From positions 2,914,309-2,978,308 of the forward strand of contig CM070730.1 in the NCBI GenBank assembly GCA_036346275.1: a stretch of DNA of 64,000 nucleotides, in the 5' to 3' direction. The notes under the pieces are model-generated. The model searched no databases, was not told where the DNA came from, and saw only the letters and a list, made by a program, of their open reading frames with translations. Below are positions 43,218 through 55,455 of this stretch, piece after piece. Made by a program: the position numbers and the translations under genes. Each line of letters begins with the position of its first letter. Positions within the stretch are counted from its first letter, which is position 1. The DNA is from Otatea glauca. Lineage: Eukaryota > Streptophyta > Magnoliopsida > Poales > Poaceae.

Positions 43218-45464
43218 TGCAAATCCATTCACCTTCGAGAATATGCCGCCTCCGGTTGCATCGTCCTAAACCCATTCTTAAGGCCAGACATCACGCACGC
43301 CGAGAAGAACTAGAGAATCACTCAGATCGACAGGCTAGTATTCTATGCATGTTCACGTCTGCTAATTACTCTCCTCCTAAGTAAGACCTGTGCTGGTGAT
43401 CATGTTATTCATGTCTGACCCAGCTCAATCATGCATGCATGCAAAAAAAGAAGAAGCAGTAATTAAAAGATTGGCTGCCTCGTCATAGGAGCGCTGTTCT
43501 TTGTTCCTTGTCCAACTCAGGCTAATAGCTTGCAGAATCTTCAGAGTTAAAAGCTTACGACTAAGCAGACATGTCGAAAACTATCTGGGACATTCTTATC
43601 TTTGAAATCTTTGTTGATATATGCTTTTCTGATATTTTCGTTTGCTGTGATTTTAGGGCATTTAGACTGATGATAATTAAAGTAGTAGTACTCCTACCTT
43701 GATATATAGATTTGATGACTCGATCGAAGTAAGTAATGACTAAGGTAGTTTGTACGAAAAAGAAACGCAACCGAAATTAACCAGTGCCTATATCTTTCCT
43801 TGCCTAGTCGACGTTGGATTTGCTGATTTACTGGACGTGTAACTTGGCGGTAAACGGTAAACCCCGTGCAAAACAAGACTGTCAATTTCTGCATGGCTCC
43901 TTAATCCCAATGATGATCGCCAAGTATTTGCTTTGACGACAACTAGGGAGAGCCTAACACGGGTGAAAAGTTTAAGCTCAAGTGATTGACAAACGCAGCC
44001 AACTAGTCACCATCTATAATCAAGCCCAAGTGAATACATTACTGTCACAGCCAGGTGGCCCCATGCCTGTGGTGGACCCCACGTCAGCAGATCTGTCAGG
44101 CGTTTTGTCCTCTTTGTTTTTTCTGACCGGAAAAGCGGGCGTTGAAAACAGAAACAAAAAGCAGCAGGCGAACTGCTGCTCACGCCACATCAGCAGCAGA
44201 TCGCCCGCACAGGCACAGCAGCATCACCTTGAATCCTCGATTGCCTCCACGGCTCCATTGGTCTCCACACAATCTTACAGCAGTTGGCTCTGCGACGAGC
44301 TAGTCGTTTTTGACACGGGCCGGATGCTTCACCGGCCGACCTGCCCAACGTCTTGCCAACCTTCGGTGATTTACGACACGCTTGGATCCATACCTGAACA
44401 GTGCGTCCTCTGCAGATTACAGTTACACACCACATCCACAGAGCGCCTGAACGTCCGCCACTAAGAAATGCAGGTTGTAAGTAACGTAAATTTATCGGTC
44501 CCTCCACGGGGCGAGTAATCCCCACGGAATATTGGGCACCGCCAGTGGCTGTGGGGAGGGGCGCGCACCGGCACCGCGCACATAAGCAAAGCACCAACCA
44601 ACGCGGCAACGCCAATGCCAGTAGCCCAGATGCGCGGCTTCCCGGTTGCACCCCGCCCGGGCGGTGTCGTGCCGTGCTGCCCCGTCCGAGCGAGAGGCCG
44701 TTTCCGACTGTGAAAAAACGTACAAAACCGCAGGTGAAGAGGCCCCTTCCCCGGGCGGGTGGGGCGCGAGCGCAACCGAAGCCCGAGAAGGCGCAGTAAC
44801 CACCGCCATAAAATAATGGAATCAATTAACATCTAGTTATACTACTATATGTAGTATCGGTAGTTAAATTGAAAGAGGTGTAAAAGGGTAAAAAATTCCG
44901 TTATATTATCTGTTCTTTACGGTAAAACACGTCCTGTGATCCCGATGAATGACGGATGAATGGATAAGAAGTCTATGAGATCATCAGGTATTCGGTGAAT
45001 CCAAAACTGTAAACGAATTAGGAAAAATCTAAAATACCCTTGATGAATGGATAGGAAAAATCTAAAACACCCTTGAGAATGAATGGTTAGATTTGATTCC
45101 TACCATCACTACTTACTACCTGCGTAATGTACCTTAAAATTTCACTAAAATAAAGCCCGAGCCAGCGTACGCACGCACGCGCGCGGCCGGGTCAAGCAAT
45201 CCACGCGAAAGCACGGCGGCGGCAGGCAACACCGCTACGCACGCACGACACCGCGGCACTCCCCGCTGCCGCTCCCAGTCGCACCAAAGTAAAAACTCCC
45301 CCGTCCCCGGCCGAGGAGCGACACCGAGATCTCTCCGTCTCACGCGCAGAAACAAACTCCTGGACTCCTAGTCCGGCTGGTGGCGGTGGATAATACCAGA
45401 GGCCACCGCGCGCGGCGGCTGATTCCGAGCGGATTCGCGGGCGGTGCGGTGCCGGGCCGTGTAG
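43218..45464. other. Intergenic region and promoter side of the DUF21 gene
   Basis: No supported gene. A GC-rich block (44500-44800) is open in several frames without family resemblance. Two copies of GATGAATGGATAGGAAAAAT(CTAAAA) lie at about 45040-45075 and a related GATGAATGGATAAGAAGT at about 44955. The last 300 bp before 45465 are GC-rich and likely hold the DUF21 promoter and 5' UTR. Confidence 0.4.
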
Positions 45465-48400
45465 ATGTCGCGCCATGAGACGTGCTGCGGCACCATCTTC
45501 TGGGTGTACGTCATGTCGTGCGTGGGGCTCGTCATGTTCGCCGGCCTCATGTCGGGCCTCACCCTCGGCCTCATGTCGCTCAGCCTCGTCGACCTCGAGG
45601 TCCTCGCCAAGGCCGGGACCCCTCAGGACAAGCTCAACGCCGGTACGCCACTCTTCACCTCCCTCTCTCTTACCCCCTATTCACTCGCCCGCTCGCAGCC
45701 TTTGTCGTAGTGGAGTGAGTAATTGCTTAATTAGTTCATCTTTTGTGGTGTTGATCCGCGCGCGCAGACAGGATCCTGCCGGTCGTCAAGAACCAGCACC
45801 TGCTACTCTGCACGCTCCTCATCGGCAACTCGCTCGCCATGGAGGTACGCGTCACAATTAGTATGCCACTCTTGTGTTGCAGCGCTTCTGCTGCTTTGTT
45901 AATTCCAGTTGATGAAACCTGTTGGATTGCTGCTGTGGGCAGGCGCTGCCGATATTTCTGGACTCGCTCGTGCCGTCCTTTGGCGCCATACTCATCTCCG
46001 TCACGCTCATCCTTGCGTTCGGTGAGGTGATCCATTGATCCCCTTCGCTTTGCTTCCATTCAGGTTCAATTCAATAAAGGGGTGCTCCTTCCTGACTTCA
46101 GCGATCGAGCTAGCTGATTTGGTTGTGCTGTTCCTGTGGTTGCAGATCATGCCTCAAGCCATCTGCACGCGATACGGGCTCAGCGTGGGGGCCAAGGCGG
46201 CGCCCATAGTCCGGATACTCCTCATCGTCTTCTTTCCTGTGGCCTACCCGATCAGTAAGGTGCGCCTGCACCGGCAGCTTAATTTGTTCTCTTGTTTGCA
46301 AGAATGTGAGAGGAATTGGAACCTTGTGGTTCATAGAGGTGTGCTCAAAATTGGGATGGGACATCACAAGTGGTGGGCGTCCGCAAGTAGGATACAGATC
46401 AGTCACTAACTGGCCCATTAATTAATTTGCCAAACAAAGGGGCTTGTCCCATTGCTCATCTAGTCATCCAAATTATGTGCCAAGATAGGCTGTTTATAAA
46501 TTGCTTTGCAGCGAGTGACTAATTGCTGCACATATTAAACACAATCTTTGCCCAATGAGCCAGAACAAAGTAATCGCAGCCGTGAAGCAAGAACCATATT
46601 GTGGTGTTGTTAAAATAAATAATGAAAATGCCTACATATGCGTAGCTCTGAGTGTTGCTGACTCATTTAGGACTAAGCAACTCCAGTTACTTGAAGTGAC
46701 AAGTCTTTGTTATCTGAATCGGCAATTCTGCAAAATCCTATTTTGATTTTTGACAGAAAGAAAAAGCAGCCACTTTGGCTAAAGGACGACAAACTGCTTA
46801 TTATGTAATATGCATGTTTTAGGACTATGGAGTCATGATCTCTGCACTAATCATGTACTTTGATATTTATAGCCCAGGCATTTCCTAGCTTCTAGTAAAA
46901 TTTAGCCAGGGTTGGAAGATGCATAAATATACCCTTTTATCACTAATTCAGTGTCTTGTTTGATTCATGGTTTTTTTTTTCAGTTGTTGGATTGGCTATT
47001 AGGAAAGGGCCATGTTGCACTTATGAGGAGAGCTGAGCTCAAGACATTAGTTGATATGCACGGCAATGAGGTTGGTATTGTTTTTACCTGCTCTTATGCA
47101 TTTCTGATAAATAGATGCCATCTTCAATTTAACCATTGTGAGCTGTAGACATTCACATGTTGCATTCATGGTGGGGGTCAATTTCTTTATTGCAGACTTA
47201 CAAGTATTAGTTTGTGTGTGCGTTTGCTTTTATTACTTGAAGCAGGCCATAGTTTGGTTTTTTAGATTCTACATGACTTTTTATGTCATATTGTATCACC
47301 TAATATGAGGCAGTTTATAACCTTTTTCTTTGTATGGACAAATGTCCAATCTGTTGTGATTGTGCATTCCTGTATGCCCTCCATCTTCTTGTGGCTGTGA
47401 TATTTAATGATCATTCTGAACAACAATGCCTTCAATAACCATTGATGCTTTCTTTATACAGAGATATGGACTAGCATTGAACTCCCGTTTTTCTCACTTT
47501 GTTCTTAGGCCGGCAAAGGTGGAGAGCTGACTCATGATGAAACTACTATCATTACGGGAGCTTTGGAGATGACTCAAAAGACTGCAAGGGATGCCATGAC
47601 TCCCATATCTGAAACCTTCTCACTTGACATAAATGCTAAGCTGGACCTGTAAGAATCTTTCGATTTATTATTTATATATGTGTTTTTCAAATTATGTGTG
47701 TTACTGATGCTACTATTTCCTATTGATAGGCACACGATGGGTATGATAACGACCAAAGGGCATAGTCGTGTTCCTATATACTCTGGGAGTCCAAGCAATA
47801 TTATCGGCCTTATATTGGTAAGCTAAGTTTGTCATGAAATAATTGCATTGTTTGGTTGCCTCAAATCCTATTGAGCTAATCAGCTTCTGCTTGCTAGAAA
47901 TGTTCTTGTGGGTTTCATGTCATATATTCTTAGAAGCATCTTGCCAATAATAATAAAAAATAAATAAATTGAGTTGCAGTTTCCAAGTGGTGTGTTAAGT
48001 AACCACACTTCTACTGCTAGCAGAATGTGCATGCAGATATCCAACCATACTGAACCTGCTAGACTTTTTTGATTTTAATAGATAGATCCTTGGATGAAAG
48101 AAATAATGTTTTCTTGTTCTGGTGAAATTCACTATTAGAAATTTGTAAATGCTATTCTAGTTCTCTGGTTAAAGACTGACTTCTTTGCAGTTGTTGGTTG
48201 ATCATGTTGCATTGGTTGCGCATTGTCATAGAAAGATTTGTTTTGTAAGGACTCTGGAACCTTCATGATCAAGGTACAGAGTACTGTAATGAAGTATAGA
48301 TGTGACCTATTTGGGAAGGCCTAGGCTCATGGGCTTAGGCTGCCAGAAGCTTCATGTCTGCCAAACTATGGGCTTATGCACAAATTTAAATCCTTCCACA

Positions 48401-50737
48401 CGAAACCTTATGTTGAGAGCATCAATAGATGACATAATGAAGTCAGAAGATCAAACCTTTTACTTTATTATTTATAACTACTTCACTTTTGGATAATATC
48501 AATAGCTTTCCTGCTCGTTTGACTGTAATTTCCTGGGTATCTTGAACATCAATGAAGTGATCAAGTGACCAATTTTCTCACTTTGTTTTCAGTGTTTTTT
48601 TAATTATTATTTGACCAATAGCCAAAAACTCTCATTTCAGGTAAAAAACTTGATTACTTGCCGACCCGAGGACGAAGTGCCCATTCGAAATGTTACTATC
48701 AGAAAAATCCCAAGGTATCATCTTTAATCACCTTATCAAAATTGGCTGATTTAGAAATATGATTCTTGGCATAAGTATACCTTCTAGACTTGGTTGTGTT
48801 GAGAGCATCAATAGAAATCTGTGTGGTTTCTCTGAGTTAGTATTTGAAAATCGGCGTGCACATACACTGAAGCATGGTTCAATACTATGCATGTATAATT
48901 ATCTTCTTTCAGACAAGTTAATATTGTTTCCTTGTCATAAATTAAGTCTGAAACCGGATTTAGAATTGATTATATTATTTAACAGTTGAATGGCTAATGC
49001 TTCTATACGCTATAAAAAAGAGAACCACACAGATTTTAAAGGGTTTGAGTGGGCTGATCTGCACCAGCCTCTTGGGATAAAACCATAAATTCTTTAAGAT
49101 TGTGCAATCTTCTTTTCGAGGAGCATAAGATCACTCCTTTGGTTGATTTTTTTTCCATACAATTTGTTTTAGGTTAAATTTGTGCGTATCTTTTTCCTGA
49201 ATAATGTGCATTCATTGCCTTCTAATTCTCATGTAATGTTACTGCTGTTTCTGTATATCAGGGTGGCTGATGATCTTCCTCTCTATGACATTCTAAATGA
49301 GTTTCAGAAAGGTCACAGTCATATGGCTGTGGTCGTTAAACGCACGAAAGAAGTAGGAGCATCCACTGAAAAGAATAACAGTGCTACACTAGACTACAAA
49401 ACTAACCACATCGATGCTTATGCTGATGGTACATGCTTTGTTATATTGTTTGTCCTTGTGATTTATCTGTTGGTAATATGGTGTTTAGCTTCACTCACCC
49501 ATTTTGTGTATATGCACCAATATTCCATCACCTTTAGTGATCACTTGTCTTTCCTGGAAATGGATATTATTTGGTTTTGGTTGATCAGTTGAATCTACAC
49601 TCAGGTCTGTCACCCTCGCATGTTAACATTACCGGAAGTCGTCGAAATAACATTGAAAAATATGGAGATGGGCGCACATACATTAAGAAATCAGAAAGAA
49701 AGCGGGATAATATTCTTGATTTTAACACCGGTCCACTTCCAAGCTATTCATTGGATGAGGAAGCAGTGGGAATAATTACGATGGAAGATGTCATGGAACA
49801 ATTGCTGCAGGTTGGACGTAGTCTTAATAGAGTTTCTCCTTAGTTGACAATTACAGTGTTCACATCATGATTTTTTAAAACTATATGGTGCCTTTTGGAT
49901 TTAAAGCGATTATTTCATCAATAATATTTTAAAGCAATTATTTCATCAATAAAGTAATAACTGTTCTCCATATCCCGTGGGAACAGATTCCTAATGCTGT
50001 CTAATGCTGCACTTAATTGCATTTTTCTTGGCAACATTTTAGCCATCCTCAATACTAGTTGAAATAAATTGAATTGTACTAAAGTTATGTTCAATTAGTA
50101 GGAAAACTAAAATTGTTCATAGCTGTACCATGGTAATTTGTTTGGCATTTTCTCTTATATATTTCAAACTGACATAAATTTCTCTCTGCAGGAAGATATC
50201 TTGGATGAAACCGATGAGTATGTCGATGTACATAACAAGTAAGTGGCTTCAGTGCCGGTACTTTGTATTCTGAACAAGTTCTTTAAACTGATGAGAGGAC
50301 TAACATTTTGTTTTGTCTAACAGGATCAAAATAAACATGTTACCTCCTGGCAAATCATTATCGCCTGTTATATCTCCTGGTGGTGGACCCCTATATCAAG
50401 GACTACGGAGGACCCCTATGGCTTCTCCACTGTCACCATACTGTCATGGTGGTTCACACTTACGTTCCCCTATTTCAAACCATGCTCAATCTCCTGGGAC
50501 TTTACCGACAATAATTTCTCCTGGAAGATCACATGTTTCTCAAACACCCGTGCGCAGTTCGCCAAATTCAAATCGGGTTAGTAGTCATTTTGCAGCCTGG
50601 TGTGAATTTTATTTATTCCCTTGAAGGCGAAACAATTGCTTCATCGCATCGTATTTGCCATGCTCATTCGTCTGCTGCTTCCTTTATAGGTCTCAAGGAA
50701 TTCCTATGAAAAACATAAAAAGGGTGGTGAGAGCTAA
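45465..50737 (+). CDS. DUF21 (CNNM) and CBS domain membrane protein, At4g14240-like
   Basis: Thirteen exons: 45465-45642, 45768-45844, 45943-46026, 46146-46259, 46984-47070, 47509-47648, 47730-47817, 48641-48714, 49262-49428, 49605-49810, 50192-50238, 50324-50576 and 50690-50737 (TAA). All are GT-AG and in frame, giving 520 aa. Hydrophobic segments lie at about residues 11-33, 70-88, 92-112 and 130-150 and include GLMSGLTLGLMSLSLVDLEV, the start of the DUF21/CNNM domain. A cytosolic CBS pair follows (MTPISETFSLDI near 215, GIITMEDVMEQLLQ near 395), then a Ser/Pro-rich tail. Bacterial CorC and animal CNNM relatives handle Mg2+ transport; the plant role is inferred. Length is near the plant family norm of about 500 aa. 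Confidence 0.95.
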
Positions 50738-50831
50738 GCTCAAAGGGCAACAATTCCCAGATATGGTCACTACTCAAGATCACATAAACGGATTAAGGCA
50801 TTGCAAGTGTAGGTTTAAACTATGAAGTTCT

Positions 50832-53800
50832 TGTCACGAACGGATTTTTAAATCCGAACCCTCTGTGTATAATTGCACTAGTCTAAGAAAAACTAGTGCA
50901 TATAGTGGAAATAGTGATGATAACACATTTACATTATGAATCAAATTATTACTAATAAGCAAAAGGTACCGACTTTATGGTCAACAATTACAAATAAACA
51001 GTCACATGGCTTAAGTTCAATAAAGCAGCAGCATAAACGAGATAAGTAACAGCCAGATAAACCCATCCATTTGCCTAACAGGCAATCGACTAGGGTGAGC
51101 GTCATAATAATTCGGATAGTCTTCATCGTAACCACAATCAAAGAACTCGTAGTCACCTTTTGTTTCTGCACACTTATCTGTGGAGAGTTGGAACGTTGTA
51201 AGGGTGAGTACAAAATATACTCCGCAAGTCTTGAAAAAATAATACATGATAACTATATGTAAGGTTAAACAATTGAAGACTTAATATGGCTCATTTAGTA
51301 TAAAACAATGTTTTAATTTTAAATACAACTAGTAATTTCACAAAGCATCGTTTGACCAAATGTAATTGCAATAATTAATTTAATATGACAACTAAAACAT
51401 GTTCCAATTAACTGACTCGCTCTATCTGTCACAAAATAACCCAAGAGTTCCAACTACTAGTGGATTCCCAAACCAAAATTTTTATTTAAAACAAAACCAT
51501 AAAATTTATAATGTGAAAGCATACCTTTGCCGCCCTTGACTGTGGGTACAACTACTTAAATAGTTTTAGCTCTGCAGAGTGTACAGTTTTACCCATAAGA
51601 AATGATCGTCTCTTGTTGCCACGCAATTAACATACTTCCTTTAGTGTGTCGGCAGAGACAAAACCATAAAATTTATAATGCGAAAGCACACCTTTGCCGC
51701 CCTTGACTGTGGGATACAAGTACTTAAATAGTTTTAGCTCTGCAGAGTGTGTACATTTTTACTCATAAGAAATGATCGTCTCTTGTTGCCACGCAATTAA
51801 CATACTTCCTTTAGTGTGTCGGCAGAGAAATCATGACAAGGCCTTTACGATGTACAACCCGTTATTAACCTCGCCCGCTAAGGTTTCACCACTTAAGGGT
51901 TCCATTTACCCAATCAAAAGCCTTCTCTTGCGCATGTCTCCATCTGACACCCACCAACTGGCGAAGTTAATAACGAGACGTACAAATTAATTAGTCAAGT
52001 AATACACATATAGACTTGTGGTTGTATGGTAGTGTTTAGTCTAAAGTAACACATGCTTCGGTCCTTAATTGACTAGGGCGGACAATCACTTTACAAGGTC
52101 TTGTGCTTTCTGCGCCCACTAGACATTCTATCTAATCCGATCTAAACCATTTTTTCACTTCATTTCATTTAAATAATAGTAGCAATACCTATTGCCGCAA
52201 CTTCACATATGAGTTTAAACAAGGTTTTGAATGATTCCCATAATGGCATAATACCGAAACGTTTAAGCTAGACTAAGCAATTCTACCGTATGATGCTACT
52301 CTACTAATCACCACCAAATAAAATAGCTAATACCAGCTAGGCTGACAATGGTACATCATGATCAAAGCCAAGGAAGTCATAACCTGGAATTTAACTAATC
52401 GCTATGACTGAATTTAAAATACATTGCATAAAAGTAAGCATACAATAATTTGAAATAACATAAGCATTTTAAAAATTTGGGATAAATATGGTTAAGGAAG
52501 GCTTGCCTTCACTAATCGCTATTGGTTCTACCTCTTGTTGGTTCGGCGAAGCTTCGGCAACGACGTCTACACATGAAAATGAACACAAATAAATAAAATA
52601 AATACAAACAAAATTCAAAAATTGAAAAGGATGGTATGGAAGATAGAGCTTGAATTTAGATGAATTTAGAAATTTGAATCACTGAATTTGGAGCTTGAAC
52701 GGTGGAGAACAGCTTCTCGGAAGCGGCTCGGATTAAGAAATTCAGAAAAAAATAAAAAGGTAGAGAGGGTGAACTGTAAAGGCCATGTGGCGCACTGTGA
52801 TTAGTTGAGATTTTGGAATTTTTGGAAAAAGGGAAAAATCAAAAAGAATCTCAGCTGACACGTGGGAGCGTCAACAACTCGATGCACGTGGACTGAGTTC
52901 ACCGAGGGGGATTGTGCGCTGACATGGCAGACCGCACTGACTTGGCAGACCACGTGGCGACTAGAGCTGACGGTGCATGCCACGTGGAGGCTAGGGCACA
53001 CATGGCGTGACACGTGGCTGCTATTGTGGCTTGGCTGATGCAGCCTGATGCATCATCGCTCGGATCTAAGCTGGCGCGACACGGCGTGGCGCGTGGCACT
53101 GACGTGGAGCCACGGAGGATCGGCCGTCACGAGGAAAACTAGCGGCTCGGCGGCGGTGCTATGTCGTCTGGAGAAGACGGCTCGGCCGAAGGCAAAACCA
53201 CGGCGAAAACCGATCGGGTCTGGGGCAAAAGGATGCGACCGACGAGAGGGACGCAACGGCATCGACGGTCACGGCGGGGGCTCACCGTTGGCGGAGATCT
53301 ACGGCAAAGAACTCCTCGTCACGATGACACAAGCGGCGGCTAGGGTTTGAGCTCTAGGGCAATAGCTCGTGTGGAAAACGATGGGAAAGGAGAGGGGAAA
53401 GAGGCGGCAGCTTATAATGACATGGAAGCCGACGGAATTGGCTCGGTTACGACGCTGATCTGCCCGGATTTTGCGGCAGCCATTGCGAAGTCGGGCGGCG
53501 AAGGGAGTTCAGCTCGGGGACGGCTCAGAGATGAAGCAGTGGAGATTGACCGGTGGGGCCAGGCATTAGCGAGCGTGGCGACGAGCGGGCCAGGCTGCGC
53601 GAGGCGAGGCCAAGGGAGAGGACGAGCCGGCGCGGGGCGAGATCAGGCCGGGGAAAGGCGGGCCGTGAAGGCAGGTCGAGAAATCGGCCAGGCGGAAAGG
53701 AAGGGAAATGGGCAGGCGCAAAGAAGTTGTCCCGCGCAGGAAAAAGAGGAAAAATGGTTTTCCTTTTAAGAAATTTCAGAAATCAATAATACCAAAATAA

Positions 53801-53995
53801 ATAGCAAATAAATGCGGAAAAAATACAAAAAAAAATCTCAAAAATGCTTTTAAGCTTTTGGAACCTGAATAAATTAGTTTGAACTCATTTCAACTTTAAA
53901 TTTTTGATCCAATTGACTTGCTTGTACTTGGAAGGAAATTTTAATTCACAAAAATAAATAAAAATTTAAAATGGCTCAAATTTTGGAATGTTACA
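50832..53995. mobile_element. Solo LTR, ~3.2 kb, gypsy-like
   Basis: The segment begins TGTCACGAACGG and ends GGAATGTTACA, the TG..CA boundaries of an LTR. The flanking 5-mers GTTCT (50827-50831) and GATCT (53996-54000) match at 4 of 5. There is no primer site, gag or pol, so it looks like one LTR left after recombination. Length and the GC-rich middle (52900-53750) fit the very long LTRs of Tekay/Del-type chromoviruses; the lineage is inferred. The word AAGGGTGAGTAC..TACTCCGCAAG at about 51200 recurs in the right-edge LTR near 63237. It begins 94 bp after the DUF21 stop codon. Confidence 0.65.
51491..51829. repeat. 167-bp tandem duplication inside the solo LTR
   Basis: Copies at 51491-51657 and 51658-51829 both run ACAAAACCATAAAATTTATA through TTAGTGTGTCGGCAGAGA and differ at few positions. 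Confidence 0.92.
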
Positions 53996-55455
53996 GATCT
54001 GCAGCTCACTTGTATTGTTTGTCCTTATTTATTGATTAGTTGCGTGTACGTATATGCCTTAGCATCTGAACCTCATTATGGACGAACTCCCATTACCTAT
54101 TGTAGAAGTATTTTTGTCAACTTGTGGTTACCATCGCTGAAGAAAAAATGTAGCAGAAATGCACTTCATATGTATTGTGCATTTACGCTAATCTCGTGAG
54201 GCTGCCTCCATTATTTAAGCAACAAGCATTTTGTTGGTGCGATTGCTGATGGTTGTCCTCATGTGTGAGAGGTGAGTATTGGTGATGAATGTACATGCAA
54301 AGCTGCAAGCATATGTTTCTAACGCGTTTCACTGTCATGCATCAAACAGGTTCATCTGCAGTAACAACACAGTTACTCTTATATGTATGTCCACGTAATG
54401 AGCAAGGTAAGCAGCAGCCAGCAACTCAGCAAGTAGGTATGATCCAACGAAGTGCTGACTAATGTTAGTTTGGTATAAAATGAGCCATCACTGACGACCA
54501 TGATGCGATAAATAACCACCACGGGTTGGTGCAGCGGAGCTCTCAACCGAGCAAACTGCAACATGTAACCGATTGGACCGTCGAGACAACCACCAGTGCA
54601 TGAAGCATCGATCCGTCAAAGAACAAGGACAGGTAGTGCAGAGAAATTCACTGCCGTTGAAAAAGAGTACCAGGAACCTGTAGTACTAACTTGACTATGT
54701 TGGCATCGAGTGACAGCACAAGAGACGATGATATAATGCACTAATTAGCAATTTTGTTGAAATGACTCCTAGAAAGTAATTGTAGCGGATCTCGGCCGTC
54801 CGTTGGGTGCCTTGGGGGAGATCCAGTGGCTGAGAAAAAAGAGCCTCGGCGCAATTAAAAGAAAAAAAAAAGACCACCAAGATGTATAGATTCTTGATTC
54901 GACGACCATGGGTTAAGTTCATGCATTTCGTGGATCCAGCACTGAACTTTAGGCCATATTTGTACCACAAGAAATTTTCACAAAATCCTGCAGAAAATAA
55001 GTCATTTTCTGTTAATTCTTTTGTAATTCGTACGCTTTCAAACATGCCATTAGCCTATTATGACCGTCGTATTATTACTCGCCCCTCTTCTAGAGTGAAG
55101 AAGACTTCCATGCATGCGATGCATTGCACCGATGCACTCAGCCAAGCAAAGGTTTTTTTTGAAGACAGAAGCAAAGTTTTTTGGTCACGCGCTTCTAGAT
55201 TCCAACGTTGCGTATACCACCATCACTTGGTCGAATCTGGACGCGCGCGCGCGCGCTGTGTACGTACGCGCGTCGTCTCCCTCGCCCTCACCATCGCCTC
55301 CCCTCCACCGCAAGTCACCGAGTCGTCGCACTCACCACCACCACCACTACGTCGTCCTCCTTCACCCTTCATCGCAGCGATAACGACTCGCGCGCCCGCA
55401 CACTTATCCCACTCATTCTCCTTCTCTCTCCGCTCCTCTCGCGCGGCTAGTAGCC
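53996..55455. other. Intergenic region and promoter of the 230-aa gene
   Basis: No supported gene. The first part is probably the displaced downstream flank of DUF21. The last 250 bp are CT/CA-rich with a (GC)n run at about 55241-55256, and probably hold the promoter and 5' UTR of the gene starting at 55456. Confidence 0.4.

Noticed and set aside
44190..44825. Long open frames in the GC-rich block on the minus strand
   Set aside because: Several overlapping frames are open at once, as expected from high GC. The Cys/Arg/Pro-rich translation has no domain and no splice or start support.
45016..45110. Repeated GATGAATGGATAGGAAAAAT as a possible Helitron end
   Set aside because: No CTRR terminus with a preceding hairpin and no TC start could be placed; recorded only as a short repeat.
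53048..53769. Open frames rich in Gly/Arg/Ala
   Set aside because: They fall in the GC-rich middle of the solo LTR and match no family.
54379..55045. Short minus-strand frames before the 230-aa gene
   Set aside because: No homology or splice support; they are probably chance frames in intergenic DNA.
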